DNA from: Clostridiales bacterium
GTDB lineage: Bacteria > Bacillota > Clostridia > Christensenellales > CAG-917
Assembly (NCBI GenBank): GCA_012800805.1
Contig: JAAZIO010000045.1
Location: 1-9,222, forward strand
DNA: 9,222 bases
Direction: 5' to 3'
Position 1 is the first letter of the stretch, and each line of letters opens with the position of its first letter. The notes under the pieces were generated by a model that saw only the letters and a list, made by a program, of their open reading frames with translations, had not been told where the DNA came from and made no database searches. The position numbers were made by a program, and so were the translations under genes. Below, in pieces: positions 6,192 to 9,222 of this stretch.

Positions 6192-6989
6192 ATGCCAAAG
6201 AACATCAAAGACGTTGAACTTTTCTTGTTCGACCTAGACGGAACGGTTTACATCAGCGAAACTGAAATTGAAGGCTCTTTCGAGGCAATCAGCAAGCTTA
6301 GAAAGATGGGCAAAAGGGTTTGTTTCTTTACGAACAACTCCTCAAGAATGCATATAGACTACATCCAGAGGCTTAACAATCTCGGCCTTAGAGTTTATTC
6401 CGACGAAATTTACACATCGGGTCAAGTAACTTGCGAATATATTCTTGACAACTACCGGGGCAGCAAGGTCTTTCTTTTGGGAAACGACAGGCTGCGCTCG
6501 GAGTTTTTACTTTATGGAATAGAGCTTTCCGATACAAACCCCGACATTGCGGTTTTGGGCTTTGACACAACTTTAAACTACGACCGCCTTTATCAGTTCT
6601 GCAAATGGCTCAATAAAGGCATTCCTTATATTGCGACTCACCCCGATTTCAACTGCCCCGCGGAAGAGTGCCCCATGCCGGACGTCGGCTCTTTCATAGA
6701 AATGATAAAACTGACCGTCGGCCGTACGCCAGACCTTATCATGGGTAAGCCTTATAAGACAGCGGGAGAGAGAATTACCAAAAAATACGGCCTGCCGCCT
6801 AGAAAAATCGCCATGGTCGGCGACAGACTTTATACGGATATCGCCTTTGGTAAAAACTGCGGTTTCACCACCATTCTTGTTCTTTCTGGCGAAACCACGC
6901 AAGAGATGGCAAATGAATCAAAGATAAAAGCAGACTATACCTTGGCAGCGGTCAGGGAAATCATTCCGCTGTTGGAGGGCAATAAATGA
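6192..6989 (+). CDS. HAD-IIA family phosphatase (NagD/AraL-like)
   Basis: The product has 265 residues, the normal length for HAD subclass IIA. All four catalytic motifs are intact: DLDGT with nucleophile Asp14 and Asp16, TNNSS at 47-51, Lys186 in MGKPY, and GDRLYTD with Asp211 and Asp216. The C2 cap lies between motifs II and III and contains ATHPDFNCPAEECPMPDVGS, which matches the substrate-facing loop of NagD, AraL and p-nitrophenyl-phosphatase-like enzymes. It should hydrolyse a phosphomonoester, likely a sugar or polyol phosphate, in the cytoplasm; the specific substrate cannot be read from the sequence. GAGGAG (6183-6188) sits just before ATG 6192 and next to the upstream stop codon. 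Its own TGA overlaps the symporter ATG by 4 bp (ATGA), so the three genes form one tightly coupled operon. Confidence 0.93.
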   Translation: MPKNIKDVELFLFDLDGTVYISETEIEGSFEAISKLRKMGKRVCFFTNNSSRMHIDYIQRLNNLGLRVYSDEIYTSGQVTCEYILDNYRGSKVFLLGNDRLRSEFLLYGIELSDTNPDIAVLGFDTTLNYDRLYQFCKWLNKGIPYIATHPDFNCPAEECPMPDVGSFIEMIKLTVGRTPDLIMGKPYKTAGERITKKYGLPPRKIAMVGDRLYTDIAFGKNCGFTTILVLSGETTQEMANESKIKADYTLAAVREIIPLLEGNK

Positions 6990-8653
6990 GCTTTGCATTG
7001 TCGGCAGCAGGCGCAGGCGGCGTTTGGCAATATGTGATATTTGTTCTTTACATAGCGATAATAGTAACTGTTTCAATACTTTGCAGAAAAAAAAGCACCA
7101 GCGTCAACGAGTTTTTGTTTTCAAAACAAGGTTTGGGCGCTTGGCTTTCGGCTTTTGCCTACGGCGCCACATACTTTTCGGCGGTTGTCTTTGTCGGATA
7201 TGCGGGTAAATTCGGCTGGAGCTTCGGCCTGGCCGCGGTTTGGATAGGCATAGGAAACACTTTGATAGGCACGCTTACAGCATGGCTTGTGCTTGCAAAG
7301 AGGACCAGGTATATGACGCAGGTTCTCGGCGCAAGAACAATGCCCGAGTTCTTTGAAAAGCGCTACGAAAGCAAACATATCAAGCTGGTTGCGTCAATCG
7401 TTATATTTATTTTCCTGCTTCCTTATTCGTCATCGGTTTATCAAGGACTTGGTTTTATTTTTGAATCCGCCATTGGATTAAGCTCTGAATGGTGCATATT
7501 AATACTTGCGGCTCTTACCGCTCTATACTTGTTTATGGGCGGATACTTTGCGACTTCCGTTACCGACTTCATTCAAGGCATAATTATGCTTAGCGGTATA
7601 ATCGCCTTGGTTTTCGTGCTTCTCGCAAACCCGTCCATGAACTGGGGTGAGGGGCTGAAGGCTATTTCCGATAGCGGGCTTGGATTTGTCGCGCATTTTG
7701 ATGTTCCAGCGGGCAAAACTTTCCTTGACAGCAAAGCGTTTAATGTAATAATTCTTATACTTCTCACATCGTTCGGCATTTGGGCGCTGCCGCAATCCAT
7801 ACACAAGTTTTACGCCATAAAGAATGAGGAAGCAATCAAAAAAGGCGTAATCATATCAAGCGTCTTTTCGTTGATTATCGGCGGAGGAGCCTATTTTATG
7901 GGCAGCTTCGTAACAAGATTCATCACGCCCGAACGGTTTGCGGGTGACCTTGGCGGCAACTTTGACCGTCTTGTCCCCGAAATGCTGACGCAAAACCTTC
8001 CATCCGCCATGCTCGGGCTTATCGTAGTCCTGCTCTTTTCCGCAAGCATGTCGACGCTAGCTGCGCTCTCGCTCTCATCCGCTTCAACCGTAACGATGGA
8101 CTTTGTCAAAGGTTATGTCAAGGCGACCCTTGCCGAAAAGAATACAAATATACTCTTAAGGTGTCTCTGCCTTGTTTTTGTTGCCATCTCCGCGGTTCTA
8201 GCGATACTGAAAATTGACGTTATAGTAACGATGATGAGCTTAAGCTGGGGCGTTCTTGCGGGTTGCTTCATAGGGCCTTATGTTTTGGGTCTCTACTCAA
8301 AGAAAATCAATAAAATTGGCGCGTACGCGTCAATCATTACATCGCTTGTAATTACTTTTGTTTTGGTATTCGCCTTAGGCGCCTGGCAGGCGGGCGATGG
8401 GGCCAGCGCCAGCGCGATAATTAAAGCAGGAATATCTAAAAGCCCGTTCATTGGAGTAGTTGCAATGGCCGCTTCAGTCATAGTGACGCCGGTATTTAGT
8501 ATTATATTCAAAAAATACAATCCCTCTGAAAACACTCTAAAAATTGCGTTTCCAAAAAAGTTCAATTTGTCCGACGTTTTAATTAACGCGGAAACGGTAG
8601 TGGAGGCGGCTGAAAACGTCGAAATTAATGAAGAGACCGAAACGGAAAAATAA
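6986..8653 (+). CDS. Sodium:solute symporter, SSS (SLC5) family
   Basis: This 555-residue integral membrane protein has about 13 hydrophobic segments, starting at about 13-33, 50-74 and 80-104. This is the SSS layout. The family signature GGYFATSVTDFIQG lies near residue 183-196. The Na2 sodium site of vSGLT (Ala361, Ser364, Ser365) corresponds to Ala353, Ser356 and Thr357 in SASMSTL, so Na+-coupled uptake is likely. The substrate is not evident; SSS members carry sugars, amino acids, carboxylates and others. The neighbouring phosphatase and AraM-like gene favour a sugar, polyol or related carbon source, but this is inference. The C-terminus is a hydrophilic, Glu-rich tail of about 25 residues after the last helix. 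GGAGGG (6974-6979) inside the end of the HAD gene gives the start, which overlaps the HAD stop codon in an ATGA arrangement. Confidence 0.92.
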   Translation: MSFALSAAGAGGVWQYVIFVLYIAIIVTVSILCRKKSTSVNEFLFSKQGLGAWLSAFAYGATYFSAVVFVGYAGKFGWSFGLAAVWIGIGNTLIGTLTAWLVLAKRTRYMTQVLGARTMPEFFEKRYESKHIKLVASIVIFIFLLPYSSSVYQGLGFIFESAIGLSSEWCILILAALTALYLFMGGYFATSVTDFIQGIIMLSGIIALVFVLLANPSMNWGEGLKAISDSGLGFVAHFDVPAGKTFLDSKAFNVIILILLTSFGIWALPQSIHKFYAIKNEEAIKKGVIISSVFSLIIGGGAYFMGSFVTRFITPERFAGDLGGNFDRLVPEMLTQNLPSAMLGLIVVLLFSASMSTLAALSLSSASTVTMDFVKGYVKATLAEKNTNILLRCLCLVFVAISAVLAILKIDVIVTMMSLSWGVLAGCFIGPYVLGLYSKKINKIGAYASIITSLVITFVLVFALGAWQAGDGASASAIIKAGISKSPFIGVVAMAASVIVTPVFSIIFKKYNPSENTLKIAFPKKFNLSDVLINAETVVEAAENVEINEETETEK

Positions 8654-8681
8654 TCAATATTAAATTTTATATGTTTAAATT

Positions 8682-8720
8682 AATCCGCGAAAAAAAATTC
8701 GCGGATTTTTTATTTTTTTT
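8682..8720 (+). terminator. Intrinsic terminator of the AraM-like/HAD/symporter operon
   Basis: A perfect 10-bp stem (8682-8691 pairing with 8698-8707, core TCCGCGAA/TTCGCGGA) with an all-A six-base loop runs into a long T tract to 8720, broken only by one A at 8712. It ends the operon 29 nt after the symporter stop. Confidence 0.93.
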
Positions 8721-8750
8721 GTATAAATAAAAATTCCGTCGTCAATACTC
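8721..8750 (+). promoter_or_regulatory. Candidate sporulation-sigma (SigF/SigG-type) promoter
   Basis: GTATA at 8721-8725 fits the -35 of forespore sigma factors. A -10-like GTCAATACT begins 15 bases later at 8741. Compared with the Bacillus SigF consensus (GYATA, then GGnnAnAHTR) it matches most fixed positions; with SigG (CATxHTA at 18 bp) it matches five of seven. No TATAAT is present between the terminator and the gene. The SpoIIQ-like identity of the downstream gene makes forespore expression plausible, but the match is by eye and imperfect. Confidence 0.45.
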
Positions 8751-8761
8751 CAAGCGACGGA
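8735..8761. repeat. Inverted repeat overlapping the promoter -10 and the Shine-Dalgarno of the M23 gene
   Basis: TCCGTCG (8735-8741) and CGACGGA (8755-8761) are perfect 7-bp arms around a 13-nt centre. The right arm shares GGA with the GGAGGT ribosome binding site (8759-8764). It could be an operator, or an RNA hairpin hiding the ribosome binding site if transcription starts upstream of 8735. Confidence 0.6.
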
Positions 8762-8768
8762 GGTAAAT

Positions 8769-9222
8769 ATGAAACAAAGCTTCAAAGAAAAATTGGCCAA
8801 AGTAGGGAAGTTTTTCAAAAAGAACGGATATTACTTTCTGATTGTCATTTGCATTGCTGCCGTCGCAAGCATGATAGGCGTTGCGGTTGCTCAGAATAAT
8901 AGAAGGAATGCCGATATCGACAACAATATCACAAGGCCCGACAATAGCGGCGACAATGGCGGACAGAAACCGCCTGTGGAGGACGAAGTCGATCCTGAAC
9001 CCGTTGAAGATAAGCTTACATTCGCTCTTCCATCGACGGGTGAAATCACGGGACACTTTGAATTTGTGTTCAATGAAATCCTAGGTGATTACAGAAATCA
9101 TGATGGCATTGATTTTGTGGCAAAGGATGGCGACATCAATGTATACGCGGCGGCTGACGGCGTGGTAAAGAGAGTTGATTATGACGTACTTTATGGCTAC
9201 TATATTGAAATAGAACACGCCG
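8769..9222 (+). CDS. spoIIQ: SpoIIQ-like M23 (LytM-type) membrane protein (3'-truncated)
   Basis: The first 151 residues are visible. A basic N-terminus is followed by one membrane span (about 21-41), a charged Asp/Asn/Pro-rich linker (about 42-82), and the start of an M23/LytM domain. The domain shows RNHDGIDF, whose His111 and Asp115 are the HxxxD zinc ligands, then a VYAAADGVVKRVDYD strand pair and LYGYYIEIEHA. The last segment closely parallels Bacillus SpoIIQ, including the KDG insert before the Ala/Asp-Gly-x-Val turn. SpoIIQ spans the forespore membrane and binds SpoIIIAH in the channel between mother cell and forespore. B. subtilis SpoIIQ has a degenerate zinc site, whereas this protein and clostridial relatives keep the HxxxD ligands; the remaining HxH ligand lies beyond the window. 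GGAGGT at 8759-8764 supports ATG 8769. Alternatively it could be another membrane-bound M23 endopeptidase. Confidence 0.8.
   Translation, partial: MKQSFKEKLAKVGKFFKKNGYYFLIVICIAAVASMIGVAVAQNNRRNADIDNNITRPDNSGDNGGQKPPVEDEVDPEPVEDKLTFALPSTGEITGHFEFVFNEILGDYRNHDGIDFVAKDGDINVYAAADGVVKRVDYDVLYGYYIEIEHA

Noticed and set aside
7523..7804. Minus-strand open frames inside the symporter gene
   Set aside because: They lie fully within a well-supported membrane protein gene and show no initiation signal.
8742..9056. Minus-strand open frames of 104 and 60 codons opposite the M23 gene
   Set aside because: The + strand has a ribosome binding site, a membrane span and an M23 motif. The opposite frames have none of these.

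Overview
This 9.2 kb window most likely comes from an anaerobic, low-to-moderate GC Firmicute of the class Clostridia, probably an uncultured gut lineage. The signs are strong GGAGG-type ribosome binding sites, sigma-A promoters with TATAAT boxes, compact intrinsic terminators ending in T runs, a DUF1858/XRE-cupin pair, and a SpoIIQ-like M23 protein that points to endospore formation. Every gene I can support lies on the + strand. I assign no species.

Layout. (1) 1-1290 is the 3' end of a large, cysteine-free, Thr/Ser/Asn/Tyr-rich surface protein made of degenerate beta-type modules. It is closed by a strong terminator. (2) 1378-3675 is a promoter followed by two genes: an SPFH (band 7) protein carrying three C-terminal zinc ribbons, and a membrane-anchored protein with TFIIB-type zinc ribbons. 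Together they resemble the YdjI and YdjG components of the Bacillus PspA envelope-stress module, but no PspA is present here. (3) 3690-4551 is a promoter, a 67-residue DUF1858 redox-disulfide protein, an XRE-cupin regulator starting 1 nt later, and a terminator. (4) 4552-4940 is a very AT-rich gap without genes. It carries a 12-bp exact repeat. (5) 4947-8720 is a tight three-gene operon: a divergent glycerol-1-phosphate dehydrogenase-like (AraM-like) protein that seems to have lost its metal ligands, a HAD-IIA (NagD/AraL-like) phosphatase with all catalytic residues, and a Na+/solute symporter of the SSS family. A terminator follows. (6) 8721-9222 is a sporulation-sigma-like promoter candidate overlapping an inverted repeat, then the 5' part of a SpoIIQ-like M23 protein cut by the window edge.

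How the genes may work together. The clearest functional unit is the operon in (5). A symporter would import a solute, and a sugar-phosphate type phosphatase would act on a phosphorylated intermediate. The AraM-like protein keeps its nucleotide-binding features but appears non-catalytic, so it could be a sensor, a scaffold or an enzyme with changed chemistry. The araL-araM neighbourhood of Bacillus subtilis is the closest known parallel. The SPFH/zinc-ribbon pair probably serves membrane-stress or membrane-domain functions. All assignments come from reading motifs by eye. No database search was run.
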